Assembly (NCBI RefSeq): GCF_014279815.1
Contig: NZ_CP047941.1
Span: 1,178,001 to 1,242,000, forward strand
Reading direction: 5' to 3'
Origin: Synechococcus sp. NOUM97013
GTDB lineage: Bacteria; Cyanobacteriota; Cyanobacteriia; PCC-6307; Cyanobiaceae
Length of the DNA: 64,000 nucleotides
The position numbers were made by a program, and so were the translations under genes. Shown here piece by piece: positions 1 to 8,890 of the stretch (within the stretch, counting starts at the first letter, position 1; each line of letters opens with the position of its first letter). The notes beneath the pieces are model-generated. The model saw only the letters and a list, made by a program, of their open reading frames with translations. It did not search any database and was not told the origin of the DNA.

Positions 1-467
1 CCGGTCGTGATTGTCGTTTCATGGTCACGCGCACCGAAATGTCAGGACTGCAGGGATGGTTTCTCCACCGCCTGGGTTGTTTCGCCGTGGATCAACAGAA
101 ACCTTCGCTAACCACCCTTCGTTTTGCCCTGGATCTGCTCGAAAGCGGACAGCAACTGGTGGTCTTTCCCGAAGGTCGGATCAATCGCACTGATGAACCG
201 ATCAAGCTCGAACAAGGCTTGGTGCGTCTTGCTCAGCTGGCGCATCGCCATGGTGTGAACGTGCAGGTTGTGCCAGTGGGACTTGCCTACAACCCTGCAC
301 GACCTGGTCCGCGTAGTCGTTCGGCCATCTGCTTCGGTCCTGCACTGACTGTGCAAGGAAAAGGGAAAGAAGAGACCCTCCGTTTCAACCACGAACTGGC
401 GGCCAGCATGCATACGGCTGAACAAGCGGCCCGGGAGTGCATCAATCGACCACTCCATTGCACGTAA
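1..467 (+). CDS. plsC: 1-acyl-glycerol-3-phosphate acyltransferase, C-terminal part
   Basis: The frame is open to the left edge, so the gene starts outside the window and only the C-terminal ~150 residues are seen. The FPEGR motif near base 168 is block III of the PlsC/LPLAT acyltransferases, which acylate lysophosphatidic acid at the membrane during phospholipid synthesis. The catalytic HX4D block would lie upstream. The stop at 465-467 is followed 10 bases later by the next gene in the same direction. The family call is good; the exact substrate (lysophosphatidate or another lysolipid) cannot be told from this fragment. Confidence 0.8.
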   Translation, partial: GRDCRFMVTRTEMSGLQGWFLHRLGCFAVDQQKPSLTTLRFALDLLESGQQLVVFPEGRINRTDEPIKLEQGLVRLAQLAHRHGVNVQVVPVGLAYNPARPGPRSRSAICFGPALTVQGKGKEETLRFNHELAASMHTAEQAARECINRPLHCT

Positions 468-477
468 AGTCCGCGCA

Positions 478-1026
478 ATGAAAATTGGTTCCATGCGTTC
501 ACGCCTTTTCTGTTCAGCGTTAGCCCTGACGGCAGGCTTGATCGCCAGTCCAGCCATGGCGCAGTCGGCGTCGGACGCCTCCAATTCAGCCACCAAGGTC
601 CTTGCTTCGACTGGCTCTGGTTTCAACGTTTCAGCTGTTGAGGCCTTGATCGAACGCGGTGATGCCGCCGTGGCAGCGGGCAACCTTGCGCAAGCCAAGA
701 AGGACTACGACAACGCCAGAACAGCCTCCAAGCAGTTGCTGGCCTTTTATCGCGATTTATCCGGTGCTTTCCGAGGCCTCGATGCCCGGATTCCGCGCGA
801 GATGGATACCAAAGGTCGTGAAGCGCTTGCCCTTTTGGCCCAGTCCAATCTCCGTCTTGCAGCCCTCTTCCGCCGCCAAGGCCAACCGGAAATCGCTGTC
901 CCAGTGTTGGTCGAGGTTGTTCGTCTGATGACTCCCGCCAAACCGGAAGGCCAAAAGGCTTACCAGAGCTTGATTGAACTTGGATTTGTTGAAACCCCAT
1001 ACCGTGGGGCCAGTGCTCAGCCGTGA
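478..1026 (+). CDS. Exported helical-repeat protein of unknown function
   Basis: A 182-residue protein with a clear signal peptide: positive start, hydrophobic stretch, and an AMA-Q cleavage site near residue 28. The mature part is mostly helical, rich in Ala, Leu and Arg, and resembles a degenerate TPR (repeated A..LL..SNLRLAALFRRQG pattern). It follows the acyltransferase by 10 bases, so the two are probably co-transcribed. A second start at 493 (MRSRLF) would also leave a good signal peptide. No enzyme motif is seen; it is probably a periplasmic or thylakoid-lumen protein of unknown role. Confidence 0.75.
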   Translation: MKIGSMRSRLFCSALALTAGLIASPAMAQSASDASNSATKVLASTGSGFNVSAVEALIERGDAAVAAGNLAQAKKDYDNARTASKQLLAFYRDLSGAFRGLDARIPREMDTKGREALALLAQSNLRLAALFRRQGQPEIAVPVLVEVVRLMTPAKPEGQKAYQSLIELGFVETPYRGASAQP

Positions 1027-1083
1027 TGCCAGGCGGCATTGGCCACCATCTGCCAGCATCAGGGCAGTTCACTCAGTGAGTTC

Positions 1084-1317
1084 ATGGTCCAGCCGGACGC
1101 CGTCTGCTCCGCGATCCGTCGTGCCATCCCGGACGCTCAAGTGAGCGTTGAGGATCTCACAGGTGGCGGAGATCACCTCCAGGTCAGTGTGGTGTCCGCG
1201 GCTTTTGATGGTCTGAACAAAATCCGTCAGCACCAGTTGGTGTACCGGGCTCTTAAGGAAGAGCTTGCTACGGAAGCGATTCATGCTTTGGCATTGAACA
1301 CTTCGACACCGTCCTGA
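1084..1317 (+). CDS. BolA family protein
   Basis: About 77 residues from the ATG at 1084, the usual BolA length; a longer TTG start at 1039 is less likely. The sequence has the BolA pattern: an early A-I-R..IPDA stretch, a GGGDHL turn, and a C-terminal segment with the conserved H-Q-x-V-Y and E-L..EAIHAL helix. BolA proteins bind monothiol glutaredoxins through a shared [2Fe-2S] cluster in iron-sulfur trafficking or redox sensing. The glutaredoxin gene begins 26 bases downstream, which supports the call. Confidence 0.9.
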   Translation: MVQPDAVCSAIRRAIPDAQVSVEDLTGGGDHLQVSVVSAAFDGLNKIRQHQLVYRALKEELATEAIHALALNTSTPS

Positions 1318-1343
1318 ATTCTTCACCCTAAAACTTTTTCAAA

Positions 1344-1667
1344 ATGGACACTCAGACGAAAACCCGAATTGAAAGCCTGATCAAGTCGAGCCCTGTCTTC
1401 GTCTTCATGAAGGGGACCAAGTTGATGCCGCAGTGTGGGTTTTCGAACAATGTGGTTCAGATCCTCAATGCGCTGGGCATCAGCTTTGAAACCTTTGATG
1501 TTCTCTCAGATATGGAGATTCGCCAGGGGATCAAAGAATTTTCTGATTGGCCCACCATTCCTCAGGTTTACGTTCAAGGTGAATTTATGGGGGGTTCAGA
1601 CATTCTCATTGAGATGTATAACGACGGTACCCTCAAGGAAAAGCTCGACATTGCTCTTGCGAGCTAA
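1344..1667 (+). CDS. grxD: Monothiol glutaredoxin, CGFS type (Grx4/GrxD)
   Basis: A 107-residue protein with CGFS at residues 31-34, the active-site signature of monothiol glutaredoxins that bind a glutathione-ligated [2Fe-2S] cluster. The WPTIPQVY segment (cis-Pro) and GGSDI motif of the glutathione site are also present. It sits directly after a BolA gene; the two products are known to form a heterodimer in iron-sulfur cluster transfer. The last 35 bases overlap the 3' end of the hydrolase gene on the other strand. Confidence 0.95.
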   Translation: MDTQTKTRIESLIKSSPVFVFMKGTKLMPQCGFSNNVVQILNALGISFETFDVLSDMEIRQGIKEFSDWPTIPQVYVQGEFMGGSDILIEMYNDGTLKEKLDIALAS

Positions 1668-2523
1668 TCTCTGAACTCAGGAATTTGCTGACTGCATCAA
1701 TGTATTCATCATTGCCGTCGATGTAGGTCTTATGGCCTGCATCAGGCAAGATTGTCAGTTGTGCTTCGTTTCCTATCTGAACTTTCGCATCTTGCAAAGT
1801 TCCTGGTGTTGCTGTGTCGTGCTCACCGCATATCAATAGGGTCGGAACTGAGAGTTGACTCAAATTCGGGAAGAGATCAAGATCTCCAAGTACGCCTGAA
1901 TGCTCAAATTCACTCTGCCCCCACATCTGGTTGTAGAGGGATCCGTTGGTTCGCCGACGTTCTGCATTCAGTGTGTTAGTTGAATGACTTTTCCTTGAAA
2001 AATGCCGCTTGTCGAATTCAGTGCCGACGTCATCGATAACGCCCAATTCCGCATGAATTTCATCGACAAGCGCATTGCAATCTTCAACCCAGCGCCGTGT
2101 TGATAGCAGGGGAGACGAGAGCACCAAAGCACTGACGCGTTCGGGATGATTCAGGCAAAACTGCGCCATCACACTTCCTCCCCAGGAATGACCCAGCAGT
2201 GCGGCTCGCTCAATTCCGAGCTGATTGAGAATCGCTAAGGGCTCAGAAGCGAAGCGGTTCAGCGTCATCTGCTCAGGCAACAGTGCTGCCGGAGACGTAA
2301 ACGACCCCAGTTGGTCGTAAAAAATCAGAGGCCTCTGGTCGGCCAGTTCGTGCAGGGCGTCATAGAGACCGATACTGGAACCCCCTGGTCCGCCGTGGGT
2401 CAGCAGCAATGCCGTTCGCGATCGCTCTGGATCTGTATGGGGTATGTAGAGCCTGATTTCGATATCACCGCCTTCGACTGGGACGCTCAGGACCCTTTCG
2501 AGCGAATGGCGATTGATGGCCAT
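1633..2523 (-). CDS. Alpha/beta hydrolase, proline iminopeptidase-like
   Basis: A 296-residue alpha/beta hydrolase. The HGGPG oxyanion-hole motif is at residues 43-47, the nucleophile elbow GHSWGG places Ser at 113, the acid is probably the Asp in GEHD near 236, and the His is in DAGH at about 264. HGGPG is typical of the S33 peptidase family (prolyl aminopeptidases), but esterases share it, so the substrate is unknown. It has no signal peptide. It is convergent with grxD, overlapping it by 35 bases. Confidence 0.85.
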   Translation of the reverse strand: MAINRHSLERVLSVPVEGGDIEIRLYIPHTDPERSRTALLLTHGGPGGSSIGLYDALHELADQRPLIFYDQLGSFTSPAALLPEQMTLNRFASEPLAILNQLGIERAALLGHSWGGSVMAQFCLNHPERVSALVLSSPLLSTRRWVEDCNALVDEIHAELGVIDDVGTEFDKRHFSRKSHSTNTLNAERRRTNGSLYNQMWGQSEFEHSGVLGDLDLFPNLSQLSVPTLLICGEHDTATPGTLQDAKVQIGNEAQLTILPDAGHKTYIDGNDEYIDAVSKFLSSEISSQEQCRAFP

Positions 2524-2537
2524 GCCGAATGCAGAGA

Positions 2538-2807
2538 TCAGTACTGGTTGGGATGCTCGTAGAGGGTTCTGACGTCTCCATCGGGTCCGATGAAGCTGGA
2601 TGGATCAAGGATCCAACGTTCGATCAGCAGTTCCAACTTGCCCATTTCCCTTGGATCCAGATCACCGGTTCTGCGTAATGCATGCAGGTAGCCATCTGCG
2701 TAGAGTCGCAGTTCTGACGGGCCGTGGTAGCGCGTGGTCAGCTCCTGGCAGGCATCACACAGTGCCTGGAAGTGGCGGATTGCTTCCGGGTGCTGAAGGA
2801 ATGTCAT
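2538..2807 (-). CDS. Small conserved cyanobacterial protein (DUF6761-like)
   Basis: An 89-residue soluble protein, 14 bases upstream of the hydrolase gene on the same strand. It contains RYHGPSELRLYADGYLHALRR and a later ERWILDPSSFIGPDGD segment, which I recall from short cyanobacterial proteins grouped as DUF6761; the number is from memory. No catalytic motif or membrane segment is visible. Function unknown. Confidence 0.7.
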   Translation of the reverse strand: MTFLQHPEAIRHFQALCDACQELTTRYHGPSELRLYADGYLHALRRTGDLDPREMGKLELLIERWILDPSSFIGPDGDVRTLYEHPNQY

Positions 2808-2884
2808 CTTTGTTGAGGACGGCAGCCTCTGCTACCAGCGTGCCAGAGGAATGGGCTTAGCGTAAGGCGACATTTGGATGCCGT

Positions 2885-3649
2885 GTGACCTCTTCCTCCC
2901 ACGATCTTCTGATTCATGGATCCGGTCAGGCTCCGGTACAGCAGCAAAGTGCGCCTTCCCCCGCGGCTCGCGAACCTGCAAGGATCCTCGTGGTTGAACC
3001 CCATCCGACCTTGAGGACGGTTCTGGTTCAGCGCCTTCGCCAGGATGGCCACCTCACGGCAGCTGTTTCGTCTTGCGCAGAAGCTCTTGAGCTCTGTCAG
3101 GAACAGGCTCCAGACCTGCTTGTAAGCGCAGAACTGCTTGAACAAAGTTCAGCTCTGAGGCTTGGTCAGCAGTTGCGTTGTCCCGTGATTGTGCTGACGG
3201 CACGGAGCGGTGCTGAGCCCGTTGTGGGTCTACTCGACGATGGCGCGGACGACGTCTTGCGCAAACCGTTTGGTCTTGAGGAACTGGCAGCACGTTGTCG
3301 CACGCTGCTCAAGCGTGGTCGGAGTGGCCTTCAGGAGCGAGTGACTGTTGGGCCACTTGAAGTGCACGTCTTGCTTCGGCAAGTCACCTTGCGTGAGCAG
3401 CCCGTTGAACTCAGCCCACGCGAATTCGCACTGCTGTGCGCTCTCTTGATGCCGCCGGGGATGGTTCGGAGTCGTCAGGAACTGCTGCGCATGGCCTGGC
3501 CTCCGTTCAGTGGCGGTCCCCGTTCCGTCGACACCCAGGTCTTAACTTTGCGTCGCAAGCTTGAGCAGGCTGGTCTCGGTGAAGGTGGCGGGATCACCAC
3601 GGTTCGACAGCAGGGTTACCGATTCAGTCTTGACAACCTTCCCGAATAA
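2885..3649 (+). CDS. OmpR-type response regulator with a degenerate receiver
   Basis: A 254-residue protein starting with GTG. An N-terminal tail of about 32 residues precedes a receiver domain (about 33-145) and a winged-helix DNA-binding domain (about 153-250, with LSPREFALL and the VDTQVLTLRRKLE recognition helix). In the receiver the acidic pair is E38-P39 and the phosphoacceptor position in the PDLLVSA strand is Ala82 instead of Asp. Thr105 and Lys127 are kept. It should bind DNA but cannot be phosphorylated in the usual way. No histidine kinase gene is adjacent. Confidence 0.85.
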   Translation: MTSSSHDLLIHGSGQAPVQQQSAPSPAAREPARILVVEPHPTLRTVLVQRLRQDGHLTAAVSSCAEALELCQEQAPDLLVSAELLEQSSALRLGQQLRCPVIVLTARSGAEPVVGLLDDGADDVLRKPFGLEELAARCRTLLKRGRSGLQERVTVGPLEVHVLLRQVTLREQPVELSPREFALLCALLMPPGMVRSRQELLRMAWPPFSGGPRSVDTQVLTLRRKLEQAGLGEGGGITTVRQQGYRFSLDNLPE

Positions 3650-3669
3650 ATAGCCACAGGGCGGTCTTT

Positions 3670-3879
3670 TTGAACGTCAAGCCTGGCCAGCTGGTGATTG
3701 TGCAGAACGAGGCCATGCTTGGAGTCCAGTGCAGCCAGGATTGGTGGATGGGACAGGTTCTCCATTGCACCGATGGCGCGGAACCTCTAAGCAACCACAA
3801 CCTTTTTCAAATCATCGATGTCAACCCAGCGGTAGATCCGAGCATTGGCTTGATCAGCCTGGAATGCCCATGGGAATGA
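3670..3879 (+). CDS. Small conserved protein (DUF3104-like)
   Basis: A 69-residue protein from a TTG start, 20 bases after the regulator gene. It reads as a short beta-rich protein: KPGQLVIVQNE, a WWMGQVLHC segment and a NLFQIIDVNP segment, a pattern I associate with DUF3104 of marine cyanobacteria (from memory). It could be an SH3-like barrel. The 3' end overlaps the gene on the opposite strand by 26 bases. Function unknown. Confidence 0.65.
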   Translation: MNVKPGQLVIVQNEAMLGVQCSQDWWMGQVLHCTDGAEPLSNHNLFQIIDVNPAVDPSIGLISLECPWE

Positions 3880-4414
3880 CCAGCCACTTCAACTGAAGTG
3901 CCAGAGCAACGGCCACTTCGGTCGCAAGCATGGCCAAGGCAAGACTGAACAACAGCTGGTAGGTCCAGGGTGGTGTCAGCCGACCAATCGAAGCGGTATC
4001 GAGGCCAGTCTGTTTTTGAAGAATCGAGAGGAATTGGTCAAACCGTTCCAGGCGTTGAGGAAGCAGTCGATGACCATGTCCCAAGGTTTTGATGTAGTAA
4101 ACCGTTCCTCCCTGGCTAGTGCCGACAGGCACCAGGCGTTTGACCTCTTCCCAGCGCAGCGACCAGCCTCGACGCAGCAACCAGCGGCACCAGACCGGAT
4201 GCCCCACATGAATTCCAGATTGATCCACAGAGACTTGTTCACTGAGCATGGCCAACACCAAGGCCAAACCAATGGGGGCTGCAATCCAAAGCATGGGTTG
4301 CAGATCGACGGGGGCCATCAAGGGCAGAGGAAAGACCAGTGCCAGATACACACACACCAAGGTTCCACGAATCAAGGGTGAAAGTCGGAACTGGTCTTTA
4401 ACAGATTCAGCCAT
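3854..4414 (-). CDS. Membrane protein with a PH-like cytoplasmic segment
   Basis: A 186-residue protein. Two transmembrane helices lie at about residues 15-60, followed by a soluble part with VDQSGIHVGHP and WSLRWEEVKRLVPV that resembles bacterial PH-like membrane domains, and a third hydrophobic segment at about 150-180. It follows the 97-residue protein gene by 3 bases and is likely in one transcript with it. Function unknown. Confidence 0.7.
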   Translation of the reverse strand: MAESVKDQFRLSPLIRGTLVCVYLALVFPLPLMAPVDLQPMLWIAAPIGLALVLAMLSEQVSVDQSGIHVGHPVWCRWLLRRGWSLRWEEVKRLVPVGTSQGGTVYYIKTLGHGHRLLPQRLERFDQFLSILQKQTGLDTASIGRLTPPWTYQLLFSLALAMLATEVAVALALQLKWLVIPMGIPG

Positions 4415-4417
4415 GGT

Positions 4418-4711
4418 TCAGCGGTCGTCTGGAGAGCCTGGCAAGGGCTCAATCACGTCATTCGGTCGATAGTCGCCATTGAAAACTTCGGCTTCTCGCC
4501 CTTTCCAAAAATCACCGAGACGCATCAGATCTGCATGCGCTTCCTGCAGGGCTTGAAGGTATTTCTCAGGGGTCATCTGATCTCGCGACTCCTTGAGCTT
4601 GGTCAGGCGGAGCATCTGAAGCATCCAAGGTTTGCTTAGCTCACCACGACTTTCCAGATAACGGGCTAAATCAGCAGAACTGGGTTGTGGTGCCGAAGAC
4701 ATGATGTTCAA
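4418..4711 (-). CDS. Conserved hypothetical helical protein
   Basis: A 97-residue soluble protein, probably all-helical, with an SADLARYLESRGELSKPW start and a DLMRLGDFWKGREAEVFNG segment. A second ATG nine bases in (4702) is an equally good start. It is 3 bases upstream of the membrane protein gene and 49 bases downstream of crtH is on the same strand, so all three may be transcribed together. No function can be given. Confidence 0.65.
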   Translation of the reverse strand: MNIMSSAPQPSSADLARYLESRGELSKPWMLQMLRLTKLKESRDQMTPEKYLQALQEAHADLMRLGDFWKGREAEVFNGDYRPNDVIEPLPGSPDDR

Positions 4712-4760
4712 TCCTTCAACGAAACCTTAAGCAGACCAGTTGCAAGGATGCGGTGGTCAT

Positions 4761-6311
4761 TCAGGCAGGAAGCGCCCACGCGTTCAGACCGAGATCAGCT
4801 CCAATGCGGTGGCTGCAGGCATAACCACTGAAGGCAACGGCATTAAGCCCTTGACCCGGAAAACAGGAATCACCGACGCAATACAAACCGCTGAGACCGG
4901 TTCGATTGAAGGGCATCGGAAGTAAGCCGGGCAATTGCGTTGCTGGGATTGGTCCGTAAGTTCCACCCATCCGACCAAGGAACCGACGGTGGGTGCGAGG
5001 CGTGCCAATTTCCTGGAGCTCAACCGCCTCGCCAAGACCCGGCAAGATGGCTTCAAGTCGTTTGATCAAACGCGCGGCATCCTGGTGTTTCTTGCGCTTG
5101 TAGTCCGTCGGTGACAACTGGGACCAGGGGTTGATATCACTCATCGTGAAGGTGTGGACGATGTGTCGGCCTTCGGGTGCAAGAGAAGGATCAAGCAACG
5201 TCGGGATTGAAACGAAGATCACCCCCTGCTCAGCCTCAAGATCGTCCCAGTCCTCGAGCAGTAAGTGATGACAGTGGAATCCTTCAGGAATCACATCGGC
5301 GCGCACGCCCAAATGGAGTGAAAGAAACGAGCTCGACGGTTGATAGCGCCTGCGCCAGGTGGATTCAGCTTTGGGCGTGTCTTGTTGGCCCACAAGGGTG
5401 CGTTTTGGGGAGCCTTCTCCCGCAAACGTGTCCCAGCGGGTGGCATTGCTGACAATGCGTTTTGCCTGGATCGTTTCTCCGTCAGCGAGCTGAACGCCGA
5501 CAGCCCTGCCGTTCTCCACAATCACGTCCGTCACACGGGATCCATAGCGAATGGATCCGCCGTGAGCTTCAAGGCCGGCAACCAATTTCTCGGCGATTCT
5601 GCCGACACCACCCTTTGGATAGTTGATTCCACCCGCGTGGCGATCCGAAAAGACCATTCCGGCATTGATCATCGGCGTTCGATCAGCCGGCATCACGGAC
5701 CAACAGAAACACTCCATATCGATCAGGCGCAGCAATTCCTGGTCTTGGATGTGCTTTCGCGCCACGTCGCCAACATTGAATGGCAACCAGCGCGCCAGCC
5801 CTAGGCAGGCGAGCGGCGCTTTGAAGAACACCTTGGCGAGATAGGCCGGATCTTCCAGCGAGAGCAATGGCATGGCATCCAAACAGCGGAAAACCTGCCA
5901 ACAGGTGTCGTAAAAAGCTTGGATGCCCTCGGCTTCGTGGGGAAAACGATCGCTCATGCGGGCGATGAAGCTGTCGTAATCCCGGTCCACAGCCATGGTG
6001 AGCCCATTGGGCAAGTGGTATTCCAGTTGCACAGGGTCGGGAATGGTTTCACACGACTGCCCTACGTCCGCAAGCGCGCGTGTGAGCAGGTTGGTGTGTC
6101 CATGCTCGCCGAAGCCAAAGATCATGGAAGCGCCGACATCAAACGTGAAGCCATCACGCTTGAAGCTGCCTCCCGAACCACCGGGGATCAGATAGCGCTC
6201 AAGAACCAGCGTTTTGGCACCTTTTGCGGCCAACTGAGAGGCGGTGACCAATCCTCCAATACCTGACCCGATGACGATCACATCCCATTCAGGGTTCGCA
6301 CTCACGGTCAC
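4761..6311 (-). CDS. crtH: Prolycopene isomerase (carotenoid isomerase)
   Basis: A 516-residue flavoprotein of the phytoene-desaturase superfamily. The FAD-binding GSGIGGL motif is at about residues 15-21, followed by the E-R binding the ribose (LVLERYLIPGG), and a C-terminal CVGDSCFPGQGLNAVAFSG segment typical of CrtH/CRTISO. The enzyme converts tetra-cis-lycopene to all-trans-lycopene, completing the plant-type desaturation route used by cyanobacteria. Length matches the family. It is followed by two small genes in the same direction. Confidence 0.93.
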   Translation of the reverse strand: MTVSANPEWDVIVIGSGIGGLVTASQLAAKGAKTLVLERYLIPGGSGGSFKRDGFTFDVGASMIFGFGEHGHTNLLTRALADVGQSCETIPDPVQLEYHLPNGLTMAVDRDYDSFIARMSDRFPHEAEGIQAFYDTCWQVFRCLDAMPLLSLEDPAYLAKVFFKAPLACLGLARWLPFNVGDVARKHIQDQELLRLIDMECFCWSVMPADRTPMINAGMVFSDRHAGGINYPKGGVGRIAEKLVAGLEAHGGSIRYGSRVTDVIVENGRAVGVQLADGETIQAKRIVSNATRWDTFAGEGSPKRTLVGQQDTPKAESTWRRRYQPSSSFLSLHLGVRADVIPEGFHCHHLLLEDWDDLEAEQGVIFVSIPTLLDPSLAPEGRHIVHTFTMSDINPWSQLSPTDYKRKKHQDAARLIKRLEAILPGLGEAVELQEIGTPRTHRRFLGRMGGTYGPIPATQLPGLLPMPFNRTGLSGLYCVGDSCFPGQGLNAVAFSGYACSHRIGADLGLNAWALPA

Positions 6312-6339
6312 GCGTTAGCTCTTTCTTGAGGTTTAAACC

Positions 6340-7293
6340 CTAGGAAACTCCAGCAGCAGCGAAGGGTGGTGTCGCCGTCAGGATCACCTCTGTCCGGACA
6401 GGTTGAGCCAGCAGGTCCTGGCAACGTTCCTGGATTCGATCGCGAATCAGGTCAATGGCTCCACCATCCATGGGCTGACTCGGGTTGAGATACACCACAA
6501 CAAAGGCGGTGCGGCCAACCTGATAAACAGTGAGATCGAGCAGCCAGCAGGACAATCCCGCAAGAAGATCCTCCAGGGCTAAGCGCGTGCTGCGAATCAA
6601 TTCGGTTTCCGCCGAAGCTCCAGCAGCCTGGCTCAGGGCTGTGATGAATCCCTGAAGCGGTTCTCGCAACACCACAAGACTCACCACCAGCACGAGGAGT
6701 GAATCCGTGATGGGAATCAGGTCGGACAGCATGGTTCCCGTGAGCAGCGGGGCCCCAAGCAGGGCCAGGCCTGTGAGTCCGCTGATCAAACCGTCCAGTC
6801 GTGCTGCCTTGGCCTCTGTCAAAAGAATCTGTGATTGACAGCCCGTCCGTTGCCAATCGCGGTGATGACGCCATGCCAAACCCCAGCAACTGGCAACCAT
6901 GGCAATGGAATACCAGGCAACTGGACCAAGGCGAACCGTTGTCACGGGTTGGCCAAAGCTGTAGTCGATCACTGTGCTGAATGCTGAAACAGCCGCGAAC
7001 GAAAGAACCCCAATTAACAACAACGACCGGAACAGGACATACAGGGCTTCCTGACCGTCATAGCCATAGGGATAAGCACGATCTGGAGGCCGCACCACAT
7101 TGCGGCTGATTCTTGCGGCGACCAGTCCAGAGCCGACCATCACCGCGGAATAGAGACCATCCAAGAGCAGCGCATAGGAGCCTGAGATCACATGGACAGC
7201 GATGCCTGCGACTGCCATCAGTGCGCTGGCGAGAACACCGATCCTGAGGGAGCGATGCTCAATCAAACGATCTTCAGGCCGGACAGGCGACAT
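6340..7293 (-). CDS. Cation diffusion facilitator family transporter, altered metal site
   Basis: A 317-residue protein with about six membrane helices and a short C-terminal cytoplasmic domain, the layout of CDF (cation efflux) transporters. The usual helix-2 metal signature DAxHxxxD reads DGLYSAVM here, so the His and second Asp are missing; in helix 5 the segment [10 protein letters not shown] keeps an Asp but lacks the usual His. Substrate is therefore uncertain. Its start overlaps the end of trmFO by 20 bases. Confidence 0.8.
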   Translation of the reverse strand: MSPVRPEDRLIEHRSLRIGVLASALMAVAGIAVHVISGSYALLLDGLYSAVMVGSGLVAARISRNVVRPPDRAYPYGYDGQEALYVLFRSLLLIGVLSFAAVSAFSTVIDYSFGQPVTTVRLGPVAWYSIAMVASCWGLAWRHHRDWQRTGCQSQILLTEAKAARLDGLISGLTGLALLGAPLLTGTMLSDLIPITDSLLVLVVSLVVLREPLQGFITALSQAAGASAETELIRSTRLALEDLLAGLSCWLLDLTVYQVGRTAFVVVYLNPSQPMDGGAIDLIRDRIQERCQDLLAQPVRTEVILTATPPFAAAGVS

Positions 7294-8665
7294 GAACAGA
7301 GCCTTGCTTCTCCGTTGCTAGCAGGAGATCCTGCAGAGCCCTGTCCCGGTAGGCCCCATAGCGTCGCCTTTTATCCCGAATCCGTTCCGGCAACGCAGGC
7401 AGTAGGCCGAAATTGGGAGGCATCGGTTGAAACTTGCCGGATGGCGCTTCGCTGATGAAATGCGTCAACGCGCCAATCATGCAGGTTGGTGGAAGGTCGA
7501 TCGGTGCTTGCCCTTTGGCCAGCCGTGCAGCGTTGGTCCCAGCCAGCCACCCCCCAGCTACAGCCGCAGCGTACCCCTCGGTGCCCGTGATCTGGCCGGC
7601 GGCGAGCAGTCGCTCTCGGCGTTTGAACTGAAGTGTGGGCTGCAGCAGTTCTGGTGCTTCCAGAAACGTATTGCGGTGCATCACACCAAAGCGAACGAAC
7701 TCGGCCTGTTCGAGTCCTGGAATCATGCGAAGCACACGTTTCTGCTCGCCCCACTTGAGATTCGTCTGAAAACCCACAAGGTTCCAAAGGCGACCGTCCT
7801 TGTCTTCCTGCCGTAACTGCACGACGGCATAGGCACGCTTGGCACGCCGGACATCTCGGTCATTGACGTCGCCCCAGCGTGGGTCCCACAAGCCGATCGG
7901 TTTCAGAGGGCCGTAGCGCATGGTGTCCTCGCCACGACGGGCGAGTTCTTCGATCGGTAAACAGCCTTCGAAGAACGTTGCATTGTCCTTCTCAAAATCC
8001 TTCAGTTCGGCTTGCTCCGCAGCAAGCAGTGCATCACGAAAGGCGTGATACTCAGCCGGATTCATCGGGCAGTTGATGTAGTCCGCATCGCCCTTGTCGT
8101 AGCGACTGGCGCGGAATGCCCTTTCCATGTCGATGGTTTCGCCATCAACGATTGGACTGGCTGCATCAAAGAAGTGACAGTCATCACGTCCCGTGAAGGC
8201 GCGCAGGTCTTCGGCCAGGTTTTCACTGGTGAGTGGTCCTGTCGCCAAGACTGTGATCTGGCTTGGATCCGGCAAGGCCATCTGCTCGCGCCGCTCAACA
8301 GAGACAAGCGGATGCTGTTCGAGCGCTGCCGTTAGAGCAGCGCTGTAGCGCCCGCGGTCAACAGCCAAAGCTCCGCCAGCAGGAACAGCATGGGTATCTG
8401 CTGTTCGGATGACCAGAGATCCGAGGCGCCGAAGCTCTTCTTGCAGCAAACCTGCAGCCCGGTCACTGCTTAATGCTCCGAAGCTGTTGCTGCACACAAG
8501 CTCCGCGAATTCACTGCTGTGATGGGCCGGTGAGCGCTTCTGTGGACGCATCTCAACGAGATGGACACGAACACCAGCTTGTGCAACTTGCCAGGCCGCT
8601 TCCGTGCCAGCAAGACCGGCACCGATGACAACAACCGAAGTTTCGTCCAAGGCGAGCGATGACAA
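7274..8665 (-). CDS. trmFO: Methylenetetrahydrofolate-tRNA (uracil-5-) methyltransferase
   Basis: A 463-residue protein with the N-terminal FAD motif [12 protein letters not shown] (residues 16-27), the [21 protein letters not shown] segment split around the conserved VCSNS, and the C-terminal [16 protein letters not shown] motif of TrmFO. It methylates U54 of tRNA using methylene-THF and FADH2. Length fits the family. It is the upstream gene of the CDF transporter and overlaps it by 20 bases. Confidence 0.95.
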   Translation of the reverse strand: MSSLALDETSVVVIGAGLAGTEAAWQVAQAGVRVHLVEMRPQKRSPAHHSSEFAELVCSNSFGALSSDRAAGLLQEELRRLGSLVIRTADTHAVPAGGALAVDRGRYSAALTAALEQHPLVSVERREQMALPDPSQITVLATGPLTSENLAEDLRAFTGRDDCHFFDAASPIVDGETIDMERAFRASRYDKGDADYINCPMNPAEYHAFRDALLAAEQAELKDFEKDNATFFEGCLPIEELARRGEDTMRYGPLKPIGLWDPRWGDVNDRDVRRAKRAYAVVQLRQEDKDGRLWNLVGFQTNLKWGEQKRVLRMIPGLEQAEFVRFGVMHRNTFLEAPELLQPTLQFKRRERLLAAGQITGTEGYAAAVAGGWLAGTNAARLAKGQAPIDLPPTCMIGALTHFISEAPSGKFQPMPPNFGLLPALPERIRDKRRRYGAYRDRALQDLLLATEKQGSVHVACPA

Positions 8666-8707
8666 CCAATCTCAACCCTATCGATCGGTTGAGAATGCGT
8701 TCCGAAT

Positions 8708-8830
8708 TCAGGCGCGGCTGCGCTTCAGCATCATCTGAAGCTGACCCACTGCAGCCCTGCTGATGTTGAAGGCTGCCCAGCCCAGTGCCAGAAGGATGGG
8801 GGAAGCCACGAGGACGAGCCGGAGATCCAT
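8708..8830 (-). CDS. psbY: Photosystem II protein PsbY
   Basis: A 40-residue protein (start codon at 8828-8830, stop at 8708-8710) with one transmembrane helix: VLVASPILLALGWAAFNI, followed by a basic tail ending KRSRA. This matches the PsbY pattern, where an N-terminal MD-R-LVLV leads into a helix ending W.AFNI..AA..Q. PsbY is a peripheral single-helix subunit of photosystem II near cytochrome b559. It is too short for usual gene finders. It lies 43 bases upstream of trmFO on the same strand. Confidence 0.85.
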   Translation of the reverse strand: MDLRLVLVASPILLALGWAAFNISRAAVGQLQMMLKRSRA

Positions 8831-8890
8831 GGTTTGTAGGGATGGTGGGGTGATCTTAAGGACTGCGGGCGCCGCTCACGACAGACACGG

